A DNA stretch of 64,000 nucleotides, taken from the NCBI RefSeq assembly GCF_007993755.1, contig NZ_CP042467.1, positions 2,318,001-2,382,000 of the forward strand, written 5' to 3'. Origin of the DNA: Microvenator marinus. GTDB lineage: Bacteria; Myxococcota_A; Bradymonadia; Bradymonadales; Bradymonadaceae. How positions within the stretch are numbered: position 1 is the first letter of the stretch; each line of letters opens with the position of its first letter. Of the stretch, positions 46,216 to 55,583 are shown piece after piece. The notes below the pieces were generated by a model. That model worked only from the letters and a program-made list of their open reading frames with translations. It was not told where the DNA came from and searched no databases. The position numbers were made by a program, and so were the translations under genes.

Positions 46216-47289
46216 ATGAGAGCGTATCTACTAGTCATACTCTGCTTTTTCTCGGGCTGTTCCCTCTTTGAGGACGTGGACCAGATCACCTACTTTCCGG
46301 GCAATGCCGAGGCCGATATGGACCTGGGCATGCCGGATACGCCTGTGGATATGCCCGACTCGTCAGATATGCCCGATCAAGATGCCCCGGATTCGCCAAA
46401 TGATGCGGATATGCCGGTTTTGGAGGGCTGCAATCTGGATGGATGCCCAACGCTCGCCGAGGCCTGCAATATTGAAACGGGCGAGTGCGAAGCATGTGTA
46501 GAGGGCGATGGCAACCTCATCTGCCGAAATAATACCGTCTGTGTTGCCGGCGAGTGCGTGTGCCCGGAAGGCTCGAACCTCTGCAACGGCATCTGCGTGG
46601 CGCAGTCTGCCCAGAGCTGCGGCGAGTCCTGCGAAGTCTGCCCGGGCGTTCTGAATGGCACGCCGACCTGCGAGAACAATCGCTGCAGCGCGGATTGCGA
46701 AGACGACCTCGTGCTCTCCGGCACCACCTGCGTGGAAGGTGGCGGTACATGCGGTGTTGCGGCACCTCTCGATGGGCGTTGCGATCTAGTAGTTCAGGAA
46801 GGTTGCAACGCCGCATTTGAGCTATGCAGCGCGTTTCCTACCGGTGGCTCGGACTGCCAGAGCCAGGCAGATTGTGAAATCGGCGAACTCTGTGCGGTCT
46901 TGCCTCCCCAACCTCAGACACGTTGTGTGAGCTTCACGAGCGCGTGTGCGAGTGCGGTGACCGTCATTGACCGTTGCTCCACCGCGGCGGATTGCACCGG
47001 CGGAAAGTCGTGCATGGGCGGATTCTGCGGACCATGCACTCAAGACACGGATTGTGAGGCGGAACAAAGCTGCCTCGGCGGCGTGTGCCGAGGAGTCTAC
47101 AACGCCACCCTTCAAGAGGGCGAAAGCTGCGCGGCCACCGAGGAGCGCTGTGCCCCCGGTTTGATTTGCCTCGCCAACGTCTGCAAGAAGCTCTGTGTCT
47201 CTTCAAACGGTGCCGGCTGCGAAGCCGAACAATTCTGCCGCCCGCTCCAAGAGGCAGGTTCTGTGGGTGTTTGCGAGAGTTCATGTTGA
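46216..47289 (+). CDS. Cys-rich lipoprotein with DMP-rich linker
   Basis: A 357-residue lipoprotein (signal then FSGC). The linker is acidic with repeated DMP units (PVDMPDSSDMPDQDAPDSP). The rest holds at least twelve Cys pairs in CxxGxC or CxxDxxC spacing (VCVAGECVCPEGSN, CEVCPG), similar in style to the Cys-rich genes at 27-31 kb but with no close sequence match. It precedes the sugar transferase gene by one base. No clear functional motif. Confidence 0.78.
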   Translation: MRAYLLVILCFFSGCSLFEDVDQITYFPGNAEADMDLGMPDTPVDMPDSSDMPDQDAPDSPNDADMPVLEGCNLDGCPTLAEACNIETGECEACVEGDGNLICRNNTVCVAGECVCPEGSNLCNGICVAQSAQSCGESCEVCPGVLNGTPTCENNRCSADCEDDLVLSGTTCVEGGGTCGVAAPLDGRCDLVVQEGCNAAFELCSAFPTGGSDCQSQADCEIGELCAVLPPQPQTRCVSFTSACASAVTVIDRCSTAADCTGGKSCMGGFCGPCTQDTDCEAEQSCLGGVCRGVYNATLQEGESCAATEERCAPGLICLANVCKKLCVSSNGAGCEAEQFCRPLQEAGSVGVCESSC

Positions 47290-47290
47290 G

Positions 47291-47893
47291 ATGAGACTCT
47301 ATCCACTGGCAAAACGAAGTCTGGATATCTGTGTGGCATCAGGAGCGATTGTGGCCACGTTGCCACTCACCCTTCCGGCGTCAGTCGCGATTTTGAGCAC
47401 CATGGGCCGGCCGATTTTTTTTGAACAGGAGCGCCCGGGACTTGGTGGAAAGCCCTTCAAGCTCAAGAAATTTCGCACGATGCGCCACCTTCGGCCGGGT
47501 GAGGATATGCTCGCCACGGATGCCGACCGAATCACAAAGGTCGGTCAGTTTTTGAGGTCGACGAGCATCGACGAGCTCCCGACTTTGCTCAACGTTCTCA
47601 CGGGCGATATGAGCCTTGTGGGGCCTCGTCCACTGCTTATGCGCTACTTGTCGCGCTACTCGCCTGAACAGGCGCGGCGCCACGAGGTCAAACCTGGCGT
47701 GACCGGCTGGGCGCAGGTTAACGGCAGAAACACGTTGAGTTGGGAGGAGAAGTTCAAACACGATGTGTGGTACGTGGACCACGCGAGCTTGGCTTTGGAC
47801 CTCAAGATTCTGGCGATGACGGCACTTAAGGTGGTCCAACGCGACGGAATCAGTGCAGAGGGAGCCGCCACTATGCCGGAGTTTATGGGATGA
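47291..47893 (+). CDS. PglC-like phosphoglycosyl transferase
   Basis: A 200-residue protein, the size of the small monotopic family. I start at the ATG at 47291, one base after the previous stop. The short N-terminal region forms a re-entrant membrane helix (VASGAIVATLPLTLPASVAI). The core has FFEQERPGLGGKPF and the catalytic Asp 94-Glu 95 pair in STSIDELPTL, then GDMSLVGPRPLL and PGVTGWAQVNGRN. It transfers a phospho-sugar from a UDP-sugar to a polyprenyl phosphate, the first step of many glycans. Which glycan it starts is not known; no other glycosyltransferase is adjacent. Confidence 0.92.
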   Translation: MRLYPLAKRSLDICVASGAIVATLPLTLPASVAILSTMGRPIFFEQERPGLGGKPFKLKKFRTMRHLRPGEDMLATDADRITKVGQFLRSTSIDELPTLLNVLTGDMSLVGPRPLLMRYLSRYSPEQARRHEVKPGVTGWAQVNGRNTLSWEEKFKHDVWYVDHASLALDLKILAMTALKVVQRDGISAEGAATMPEFMG

Positions 47894-48597
47894 AAGCGTT
47901 TGTTGCAGGTGCCACGGGGTATACAGGCCAAGAGGTTGTGAAGGCGTTGGTTGCGGCTGGCGTTGAAGTCGTGGCGCATATCAGACCTGATTCTACCAAG
48001 CTCGCCGAATGGACCGAGAAATTCAGGTCGTGGGGGGCCAAAGCCGATTCCACGCCGTGGGTCGAAGACGAGATCCAGAAGGCCATTAGCGTGCATAAGC
48101 CAGACCTTGTTTTTGGATTGATCGGCACAACGCGTGCCAGAAAGAAGACGTCTACCGATCCCGAGAACGAGACGTACATGAGCGTGGACTACGGCTTAAC
48201 GGCCATGCTTCTGCGCGCGGCCGAAGCCCAGAACCCGGCGCCTGGCTTCGTCTATCTTTCGTCTTACGGTGTTGGACCCGGCTCGCCGTCCGCGTACATT
48301 CAGGCTCGGCATAAGCTCGAAGAGGAGTTGCGGGCGAGCGCGCTTGATTTTCTTATCATCAGGCCTGCGGTGATTACTGGGGACCGCGATGAGTCGCGGC
48401 TTGGCGAAGAAATCGCCGGCGTGCTGGGCGACGTCATGCTCAAGGGCCTCAAAGCCGTGGGAGCCCGCAAAATTCACGACAAGTACGCCTCCCTGGACGC
48501 CCAAACGCTGGGCCGTGGCATGGTCGCGTGTGCTCTGGAATCCGAGCTCGGGCGCCGCGATGTGGACGCCGCGGAGATCCGCGAGAAGGGGCAATGA
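47890..48597 (+). CDS. NAD(P)-binding Rossmann protein (NmrA/SDR-like)
   Basis: A 235-residue protein. MKAFVAGATGYTGQEVVKAL contains the GxxGxxG turn of atypical short-chain dehydrogenases. It lacks a clear YxxxK catalytic pair, which points to the NmrA-like or divisome-associated sugar nucleotide epimerase-like side of the family. Start overlaps the sugar transferase stop by 4 bases, and its own stop overlaps the kinase start. It might modify the sugar nucleotide used by the transferase, by position only. Confidence 0.78.
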   Translation: MKAFVAGATGYTGQEVVKALVAAGVEVVAHIRPDSTKLAEWTEKFRSWGAKADSTPWVEDEIQKAISVHKPDLVFGLIGTTRARKKTSTDPENETYMSVDYGLTAMLLRAAEAQNPAPGFVYLSSYGVGPGSPSAYIQARHKLEEELRASALDFLIIRPAVITGDRDESRLGEEIAGVLGDVMLKGLKAVGARKIHDKYASLDAQTLGRGMVACALESELGRRDVDAAEIREKGQ

Positions 48598-49421
48598 ATA
48601 TGCTCGGGCGTTTTGTGGAGGACCGGTTTGAGCTCACCGGCATTGTGGGCGAAGGCGGAATGTCGGTGGTCTATGCAGCTCGGGACCGTGTGTCCGGCCG
48701 TAAGGTCGCGGTCAAAGTTCTCAAACAGGTCACGGCGGACCCCTCGATGCGTGAGCGATTCCTGCGCGAGGCTGAGAGTCAGGGCGCGATCGACAGTCCG
48801 CGAGTCGCCCAGATCTACCATTTTGGCCGTGATATGGAGCTCAACCTGCTCTTTATCGTGATGGAGTTTTGCGAGGGCGAGATTCTCTACCAGACTCTGG
48901 AGCGCGGGCCTTTGGCTTTGAGAGATGGGCTTGACGTAGCCATTCAAGTTGGCGAAGGGCTTATGGCTGCTCATGCGGTTGGCGTGATTCACCGGGACAT
49001 CAAACCCGCGAATATTCTAGTGGGCCGTTTCAGGGATGAACTTCGCGTTAAACTTCTGGATTTTGGTTATGTGCGAGTGCAGGAGAGCTCGAAGCACCTC
49101 ACTCAAGATGGGTTTGTGGGCGGCACACTCTCGTATATCTCGCCGGAGGAGCTGGAGCTTTCGCCGCTCGACACGCGGCTGGATATCTATTCGGCGGGAT
49201 GTGTGTTTTTTGAGATGTTTGAGGGGCGTCCTCCCTTTGTGGCAAAGACTCCGCAGGCGGTAGCCGTCAAGCATCTAGCGGAGCCACCGCCTCGCCTTAG
49301 CCAGGGGCCTGAAGAACTGGTGGATCTGGTGCATTGGATGATGCAAAAGTCGCCGGATAGCCGGCCTCAAACCATGGCTGAAGTCGTTGAGTATCTCAGT
49401 GCAACCCGAGCTCTGTCCTAG
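48594..49421 (+). CDS. Ser/Thr protein kinase (kinase domain only)
   Basis: A 275-residue protein. The ATG at 48594 overlaps the stop of the gene before it. Full kinase motifs are present: GEGGMSVVYAA, VAVKVL, catalytic IHRDIKPANIL, LLDFGYVR and GTLSYISPEEL. There is no transmembrane or PASTA tail, so it is a soluble kinase. The position after a lipoprotein, sugar transferase and dehydrogenase suggests it may regulate their product, but this is inferred. A hypothetical promoter is not visible. Confidence 0.93.
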   Translation: MNMLGRFVEDRFELTGIVGEGGMSVVYAARDRVSGRKVAVKVLKQVTADPSMRERFLREAESQGAIDSPRVAQIYHFGRDMELNLLFIVMEFCEGEILYQTLERGPLALRDGLDVAIQVGEGLMAAHAVGVIHRDIKPANILVGRFRDELRVKLLDFGYVRVQESSKHLTQDGFVGGTLSYISPEELELSPLDTRLDIYSAGCVFFEMFEGRPPFVAKTPQAVAVKHLAEPPPRLSQGPEELVDLVHWMMQKSPDSRPQTMAEVVEYLSATRALS

Positions 49422-49480
49422 GTAGATATGGACTTGCCCGTTTACTTGTGTTTACCCAACTCCTCGGTGATACTCCCGCC

Positions 49481-50755
49481 GTGAAACGTCTGATCACCAT
49501 CGGAGCGCTATTATTCGCTCCTTCAACGGCGTTTGCGGCACCGCAAGAGCAGCTCTTCGCCGCAAATTTGCTGGTTATCATCATCCTTGGGATAAGCCTC
49601 GCCGTGGTGTTGGGCCGAGTCTTGAAGAGTCGTGGATGGCCGAGTGGATTGGAGTTTTTGGCGCTCGGCTATCTGGTCGGGCCTGTTCTAAATCTGGTCC
49701 ACGAAGACCAACTCGAGCTCAGACATGTTGCGGAAGTGGTGGAAGTTGGGGCTGCCGGAGCCTCTTTCCTAGGCGTCATCCTCTCGATCCTCTGCGCCGC
49801 GCTGGGTCTCATCGTCGCATTCTCGCTGGACTTCAGATGGTTTCGCGATTGGGAGTTGGAAGCCAGCGCCGAGGCCGTCCCGATTTTGATCAGTGTACCG
49901 GTGGTTTTAAGCGGCGTGCTCTGGTGGGTCTACACCATGGACTTCCTGAGTGTGGAAGTTTTGGCTCTTCTCGTTGGAGCCGCGGCAGTTCTTGTGGCGG
50001 TGGACCTCAGACCCGCCCATATTTTCCTCACGCATTTCAACGTCTGGGGTGAAAACCGTCTCTTTGGTTTGCGTCTCGGAACTACACTGCAGGCGGCGGC
50101 GATCATCGCAGCCGGCGTGGCGTTTGCTATCCTTCAGAATCATCACGCGGGAAAGCCCGGCCTTCAAGCCGTGGTTTTGCTCGGTATCCAGGCGCTGATC
50201 GCGGCGGGCGTAGGACTGGTTGCTCGCTCCGTGTCCCCACTCAGAGCGCGGCCCGCCTGGACCTTGAGTGTATCCATTTGCGCGGCGCTCTTCATCGGGA
50301 CTTTTGCCCCGGCCATGAGTGCATCCGCGCTGCTCATGGGCATGGTCGCAGGTCTTGTATGGGTTCAGTTTGACCGAGACCTATCCACCATTCACCGAGA
50401 CATCGAGCCGGTTTTACACGCGTCCATCTTCGTCATCGCGGGGCTTGTATGGTCGAGCAATCCGGAGCCCTGGGTCTTCGCAGTGGTCCTCGGCTGGCTA
50501 TTGATTCGCTGGGTGGTTTTCAGGTTTTACCAAAATGTGTTCCGCCGAAAAAAGCGGCCCGTTTACGGGCTCCTTTGGCCCGCCGGCGTGCTGGGCATCG
50601 CCATCGTGCTCGAACTGCGCCTTGCCTATCCTCCCTATGAAGCCGAGTGGTCTACCGGCCTTTTGCTCGCGATCGTGGTGTCTGAGCTGATTTCAAGACG
50701 ATTGTTCCGCTACGCGATGATCGACCAGGGCACGTTCCAACGGGGTGGCACATGA
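49481..50755 (+). CDS. CPA-like polytopic membrane protein (exchanger half)
   Basis: A 424-residue protein. I start at the GTG at 49481 because VKRLITIGALLF begins a signal-like segment; a GTG at 49448 gives 11 more codons and neither has a strong ribosome-binding site. About eleven to twelve hydrophobic segments follow, in the general CPA/Na+-H+ antiporter style. I do not see the classical ND or DD ion-binding pair in a typical position. It overlaps the next gene by 4 bases. Probably one half of, or partner to, the transporter domain that starts the next protein. Confidence 0.68.
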   Translation: MKRLITIGALLFAPSTAFAAPQEQLFAANLLVIIILGISLAVVLGRVLKSRGWPSGLEFLALGYLVGPVLNLVHEDQLELRHVAEVVEVGAAGASFLGVILSILCAALGLIVAFSLDFRWFRDWELEASAEAVPILISVPVVLSGVLWWVYTMDFLSVEVLALLVGAAAVLVAVDLRPAHIFLTHFNVWGENRLFGLRLGTTLQAAAIIAAGVAFAILQNHHAGKPGLQAVVLLGIQALIAAGVGLVARSVSPLRARPAWTLSVSICAALFIGTFAPAMSASALLMGMVAGLVWVQFDRDLSTIHRDIEPVLHASIFVIAGLVWSSNPEPWVFAVVLGWLLIRWVVFRFYQNVFRRKKRPVYGLLWPAGVLGIAIVLELRLAYPPYEAEWSTGLLLAIVVSELISRRLFRYAMIDQGTFQRGGT

Positions 50756-53700
50756 AGTTTGCGCCATCGTTCGAGAACACGACCACCCAATTGATAGTGG
50801 GCACCCTTGGGCTGGTGGGAATCATGGCGCTATCGGTGTCCATGCAGTCTCCGTCATGGCCGCTGACGCTCGGACTCGCGGCGATTTCGACCATCATTCT
50901 GGCGCGATTCCTCGCGATTCTCGGCATCCCGATGCTGCTGAGCGGGTTCCTCGCGAGCGCCTTCTGGGTGGCACTCGACTTCCCGACGCCCGATATCTGG
51001 GCCGTGTTTACACCGCTCGCAATGTCGTTCTTCGGCCTTGTGATCGGAACGCGACTCGACCTCGAGCATATCAAGAAACAAGGGCCAGGGTTGGCGCTAA
51101 TGAGCGTAGTCCTCGGTCTCGCGATTGTGGCCAGCGTTGGCCTTAGCTACGTGGTCTTGGACCACACTTTCCGGCTCGGAATCGAGGCATTCTCGCCGGA
51201 ACATCGCCTTCTCTACGCGGTAGGCTTTGGCTATCTGGCCCTTTTCGGGGCCCCCGTGATCACGTTGGCCGTGTGCCAACAACGCGGAATCTGGGGAAAT
51301 CTGGCGCAGGCCACCCTGCTAGTCAGCGCCCTCTTGCCGATTTTCGGAGCCTTGCTCTACCCCTTTTTCGCCGCATGGGCCTTTGAGATTCTGGAGATTC
51401 AAACGTCCGTTACAGGCTCATGGACCGTACTCTGGCGAACCCTCGGTCTCGGTCTGGTTCTGGCCGCTCTTGCACGGCTGCTCGGCAAGATGGGCGAACG
51501 CGCCCAGGCCCCGGCCCTCGCGGCGCTATTCGCGCTCGGCTCGTGGTTCGCGGTACAATACGACGCGATTGGGTTCCTCGCCTTCATTCCCGCTGGAATC
51601 GTGCTCAAACACCTTCCGCGCACCGAACTTGCCGCACATATTCAGGAATGGACCACACCGAGCACATTGCTCTTCTTCCTGGTGCTGGGCCTCTCCATGG
51701 GGCTTGTAATCGACGAGTCGACCCTGGTCATCGCGCTAGCGCTCACGGTCGGGCGTGCTGCCGGAATCAGCCTTATCGTGGGGCGTATCGCGGCCTATAT
51801 CCCCAGGTTCTCGCAAGCTGAGGTTCGCCGCACACTATACTCCACGGGTACTTTGGCGGTCTTTTTCGCCACGGATCTGTCTCACGCTGCGCCTTTCTTC
51901 GTTCCAGTCGCCAACATCACGGCATGGGTCGTGCTCGCCTCGGCATTCTTTGGGGCGGTGACACTTGATGCCGCCCTGATGCGCACCGGCGAGGACACGC
52001 AACAGGTCGAGGAAGACGAGAAGCTCGAGGAGCTCATCCCAATCGAAGCGGTTGAGCGGGGCTGGTGGCTCGATTCACGCGGATTTAGAGACCGTTGGCT
52101 CTCAGGCCGCGTGCGCGAGTTGCGCAACGTCATGCTTGAAGCCCACAAGCCTATCTTCGAGGCCGTTCAGACCGAGTACACGGTCGTCATCAAGAGCGTT
52201 GATGAGCTCGAGGAGCGGGTCGCAAAGCTTAGCGCCCTTCTCGAAGAAGACCTCAGCGATTCCGAGCGAACGCTTCGAATCAACAAGATTATCCAGAACT
52301 TCCGACAGATGGACCTCGACGCGAGCGCCAAAGCGAGCATTGAGCCGACGATTTTGAGGCGCCTCGACGAGGCTTTAGCCGCGGCGGAATCGGAGAACCG
52401 AAGCCTGAAGGTCGAGCTAGAAGACGCGTTCTATCAGGCCCCTCTAAACGCCTCTTTTTCTCACCGCGCATTGGTCATGCTGCGCAAGATCCGCCGAATG
52501 GTTGTGGGCGATACGGTACGCAACGTGCCGCTTGGGCGCATCTGGCACTATGAGATTCGACTCGGGATGCCAAACACCCTCAAGTTCCCGATTCTTCGAA
52601 CCACACGGCGTATCGCGACCACATGGCAGCATATCGCGGAGTTGACTCGCGACGCGTCCTCATTGCTCGTGGATATCCAGACGTATTGGGAGCAAGAGGC
52701 CAACGACGAGGTCTTGGAAAGTCTCAAAGTCCGCTCCAGAGAGGTGCTCGCCGACCTCGACCTGACTCGTGAGATGCTCGAAAAGAGCTCTGACCAGAAC
52801 ATTCGTGAGTGCGCGACGCGTGGAAGCGAGAATTTCGACCGATTCCTCTTCGCGGTAGCCCGTGCAGGGACGCTAGAATGGCCGGCGTTTCGATTCCGCC
52901 TCTCGGCCAGATTTGACCAAGCTGCCCGTCAGCTTTCGTCCACGGAGCGCCAGATCACGCGCAACGTTTCTTTGCGAGACGCGAGCATTGGCCAGACCAT
53001 GCTCTGGCTCACTCGGCTCAGGTTTGATGAGTGGTATCTCGACTTTTTGACTCAAGTGGGACAGTCGGTTCAGCGGAATCTCCAACCGAATATCTATCTC
53101 GATAAACTCAAGCAATACAGCGACGCTGACGGCTCTTCGCTCGATTCCCTGCTCCAAAACACAGCCGACGTGTTGAGGGTGCGTTCGGCAAGGTTCGCGG
53201 AGAATGATGTGACGGCGGATGTGCTCAGGAGACTTGAGCGCCGCGTGGCTGGTCTTCCTAAGGAATTGCGGGTCCTTGGGCCTCAGCGCCAGCCGCAGGT
53301 TGTGGCCGTGCGAGACGCGGTTCAGAACGAGATTCTGCGCGAAGTCGCGCTCGTTCTGCTCGAAGGAAACGAGCTCGCCGAGCAGCTCCTGAGGCGCACT
53401 CACGCGAAGATTACCGAGTTAAGGCAGGATATCGCGACCAACGCGAATGAAGAGAGTCGCAGCGCTGCGCTGAATGCGCTTGTGGACAAGCACCGAGCCG
53501 AGAGTGAGGAGCTTGTCGTCGGCCTTAAGAAACGGCTGCGCGAGCGTTGTGTGGGTCTTGTTGAGCGCGTTGTGAAGCGCCCGACATTCTGGCGGCGTGC
53601 CGACCCCACGACTCAACGTGCCCGTGCGCTTTATGAAAAGTTTCGCGACTATACCCGGCCCGCCGTGCGCCGCCTTCTGGTTCAGTTTGAGTCGCGCCTA

Positions 53701-54804
53701 AATGTGCCCGACGCCGCCGAATCACGCGTTCATATCCACGATTGGAACCAACACTTCCACGAGCGGATGAACGCCCTACCCGCGATGTACCGACGCCTCT
53801 TTGACACCAACGTAGTAGATATCGCGGACTTCTACGTGGAGCGCCCCTCGCAGGAAAATCAGCTACTGATGGCGCTCCAAGAGCCCGACCTCTCGATCCT
53901 TGTGCACGGCAATCAAGGCGTTGGGAAGACGAGCCTGGTGCACCACGTTTTGGACCGGTCTGAGCTTGGCAACCTGAGGCGCGTTTCGCAGATACGACTC
54001 GTTCGCGGCATGAGCGACCAGGAAATTCTGCAAGAACTCGCGCAAGCGCTGAAGCTCACCGAGGGCAAAGACGTGGAGCGCGAAGTCTCCAAAATCACTG
54101 ACCGTCCGATCGTGATTTTGGAGAATGCTGATGAGTTCTTCTGGCGCACCCTGAACGGGTTCCGGCGTTTCTCGAGGCTTCTCGATTTTATCTCGCGCAC
54201 AAGCCCGCGTATCTCGTGGATTGTGGTCATGCGCACACCCACCGTGGTGATGTTGGATACCTGCCTCGGGCTCAAGGACTACTTCTCACATGTCTTGGAG
54301 ATTCCGGATTTCTCGGCCGAGGGCCTGCGCGAACTAATTATGAAGCGCCACCGAGCCAGTGGTTACGCGGTGGACTTCGGCGAAGAGCGTTTTTGGAATA
54401 GATGGTTCGGAAAGACGCCAAAGGACGTGGTCTTTGAGGACCTCTGGTCGCAATCAAACGGCAACCCTTTGCTCGGCCAGCTGCTCTGGCTGAGCGCGCT
54501 TGAGCGCAAGAACGAGCGAACCCTTTCCATCGAGCATATCAAGGCGCAGCCTCGCCATATGACCCGCTCATGTCAGGTGGACCAACAACATATTCTGGCG
54601 GCTTTGATACGGCATCGCTCGATGAGTGTTGAGGAGCTGCACCAGGTCTTGAGGATTTCGAGGTCGGCGATTCAACGTGAGCTCAATCACCTGATGCGCC
54701 TGGGTCTGGTGCGCCTGCACCTGGATCTGGCCGACCGATTTGAGGTCTCTTCGCTCTTCTCGATGACGCTCGAACATGAACTACGTGAGGAGAACGTTCT
54801 ATGA
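50752..54804 (+). CDS. CPA-like transporter domain fused to P-loop NTPase and winged helix
   Basis: A 1350-residue protein. Residues about 1-410 form about twelve membrane segments of the same CPA-like type as the previous gene. About 420-1020 is a long helical, highly charged region (ELEERVAKLSALLEEDL and similar), perhaps coiled coil. From about 1040 there is a P-loop NTPase with Walker A GNQGVGKTSLV (Lys 1059, Thr 1060) and the second motif IVILENADEFFW (Glu 1124, Asp 1127, Glu 1128), followed by arginine-rich sensor-like residues. The last about 90 residues look like a winged helix (MSVEELHQVLRISRSAIQRE). I know of no described family with this order. It is coupled to the next gene, a MscS-like protein, by ATGA. 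Confidence 0.72.
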   Translation: MKFAPSFENTTTQLIVGTLGLVGIMALSVSMQSPSWPLTLGLAAISTIILARFLAILGIPMLLSGFLASAFWVALDFPTPDIWAVFTPLAMSFFGLVIGTRLDLEHIKKQGPGLALMSVVLGLAIVASVGLSYVVLDHTFRLGIEAFSPEHRLLYAVGFGYLALFGAPVITLAVCQQRGIWGNLAQATLLVSALLPIFGALLYPFFAAWAFEILEIQTSVTGSWTVLWRTLGLGLVLAALARLLGKMGERAQAPALAALFALGSWFAVQYDAIGFLAFIPAGIVLKHLPRTELAAHIQEWTTPSTLLFFLVLGLSMGLVIDESTLVIALALTVGRAAGISLIVGRIAAYIPRFSQAEVRRTLYSTGTLAVFFATDLSHAAPFFVPVANITAWVVLASAFFGAVTLDAALMRTGEDTQQVEEDEKLEELIPIEAVERGWWLDSRGFRDRWLSGRVRELRNVMLEAHKPIFEAVQTEYTVVIKSVDELEERVAKLSALLEEDLSDSERTLRINKIIQNFRQMDLDASAKASIEPTILRRLDEALAAAESENRSLKVELEDAFYQAPLNASFSHRALVMLRKIRRMVVGDTVRNVPLGRIWHYEIRLGMPNTLKFPILRTTRRIATTWQHIAELTRDASSLLVDIQTYWEQEANDEVLESLKVRSREVLADLDLTREMLEKSSDQNIRECATRGSENFDRFLFAVARAGTLEWPAFRFRLSARFDQAARQLSSTERQITRNVSLRDASIGQTMLWLTRLRFDEWYLDFLTQVGQSVQRNLQPNIYLDKLKQYSDADGSSLDSLLQNTADVLRVRSARFAENDVTADVLRRLERRVAGLPKELRVLGPQRQPQVVAVRDAVQNEILREVALVLLEGNELAEQLLRRTHAKITELRQDIATNANEESRSAALNALVDKHRAESEELVVGLKKRLRERCVGLVERVVKRPTFWRRADPTTQRARALYEKFRDYTRPAVRRLLVQFESRLNVPDAAESRVHIHDWNQHFHERMNALPAMYRRLFDTNVVDIADFYVERPSQENQLLMALQEPDLSILVHGNQGVGKTSLVHHVLDRSELGNLRRVSQIRLVRGMSDQEILQELAQALKLTEGKDVEREVSKITDRPIVILENADEFFWRTLNGFRRFSRLLDFISRTSPRISWIVVMRTPTVVMLDTCLGLKDYFSHVLEIPDFSAEGLRELIMKRHRASGYAVDFGEERFWNRWFGKTPKDVVFEDLWSQSNGNPLLGQLLWLSALERKNERTLSIEHIKAQPRHMTRSCQVDQQHILAALIRHRSMSVEELHQVLRISRSAIQRELNHLMRLGLVRLHLDLADRFEVSSLFSMTLEHELREENVL

Positions 54805-55583
54805 TTGCTCTTCTCTGGTCAGAATGGATCGGACATTGGCCCACCGCGTGGTTTGCGTGGCTGGTTCTGCTTTGCGCGACCTTGTTTGAGATCGCGTATG
54901 TTCGTGTTGGCCACACTGCCCCTCACCTCTGCCGCCACCGCTACACGGTCGCGCTAAGAACGGTTTTGCTTGTCGCCGCGAGTTTGATGCCGCTTGTTCT
55001 GCTTGGCCATATTCTCGAGGCCAAGTCCTTCGGACTCATTCTCCTAGGCTCTATGCTCTTGGTCTTTGGGTTTTCTACCTGGCTCAAGGATATTTTGCTC
55101 ACGGTGGTCATCGCGTTTGACCAGCGCCTGCGCGCTTCGGACGACCCGCACGACGCGGGCACACTCAGAATAGGTCCACACGAAGGCGTTGTGGAAGGAT
55201 TTAGGCTCGGGCGAATCGTACTTCGTGATCCCAACGGCGCGCTCTACGCCATCCCATCGCGGCTCTGGTTCGAGCATACCGTCTCGGTGCCCGGCGAGGG
55301 TTTTGGAGACGCGGTGTGTGAGGTGATTTTTGAGATCGAGAATCCGGGAGATTTGGAATTCATGCGCGAGACCCTACGTTTCCTCTCGATGACCAGTATT
55401 TACGCCTCTCCGAGGCACCGTCCAGACGTCTATTGGCTCGGATCCGAAGGCGCTACACATCGTTTCCGAGTGTCGACCTTTGCGTCGAGATCTCAGCTCA
55501 AGGACCACTTCGTCGCCGATATCCAAGAGAGATTTCGGGCGTGGAAACTTGAGCTCGAACAAGAAAAAACGGAGATCTCATGA
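54801..55583 (+). CDS. MscS-like mechanosensitive channel protein
   Basis: A 260-residue protein. Three membrane segments (WFAWLVLLCATLFEIAYV, TVLLVAASLMPLVLLGHIL, FGLILLGSMLLVFGFSTWL) are followed by the MscS-type beta domain with LRIGPHEGVVEGFRLGRIVL and AIPSRLWFE, where the usual sequence has a proline-asparagine-serine motif; here it is PSR. The C-terminal alpha/beta part runs to the end. The pore helix is short and lacks the strong Gly/Ala pattern, so channel activity is not certain. It sits between the NTPase fusion and the CPA2 antiporter, overlapping both by 4 bases. Confidence 0.75.
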   Translation: MIALLWSEWIGHWPTAWFAWLVLLCATLFEIAYVRVGHTAPHLCRHRYTVALRTVLLVAASLMPLVLLGHILEAKSFGLILLGSMLLVFGFSTWLKDILLTVVIAFDQRLRASDDPHDAGTLRIGPHEGVVEGFRLGRIVLRDPNGALYAIPSRLWFEHTVSVPGEGFGDAVCEVIFEIENPGDLEFMRETLRFLSMTSIYASPRHRPDVYWLGSEGATHRFRVSTFASRSQLKDHFVADIQERFRAWKLELEQEKTEIS

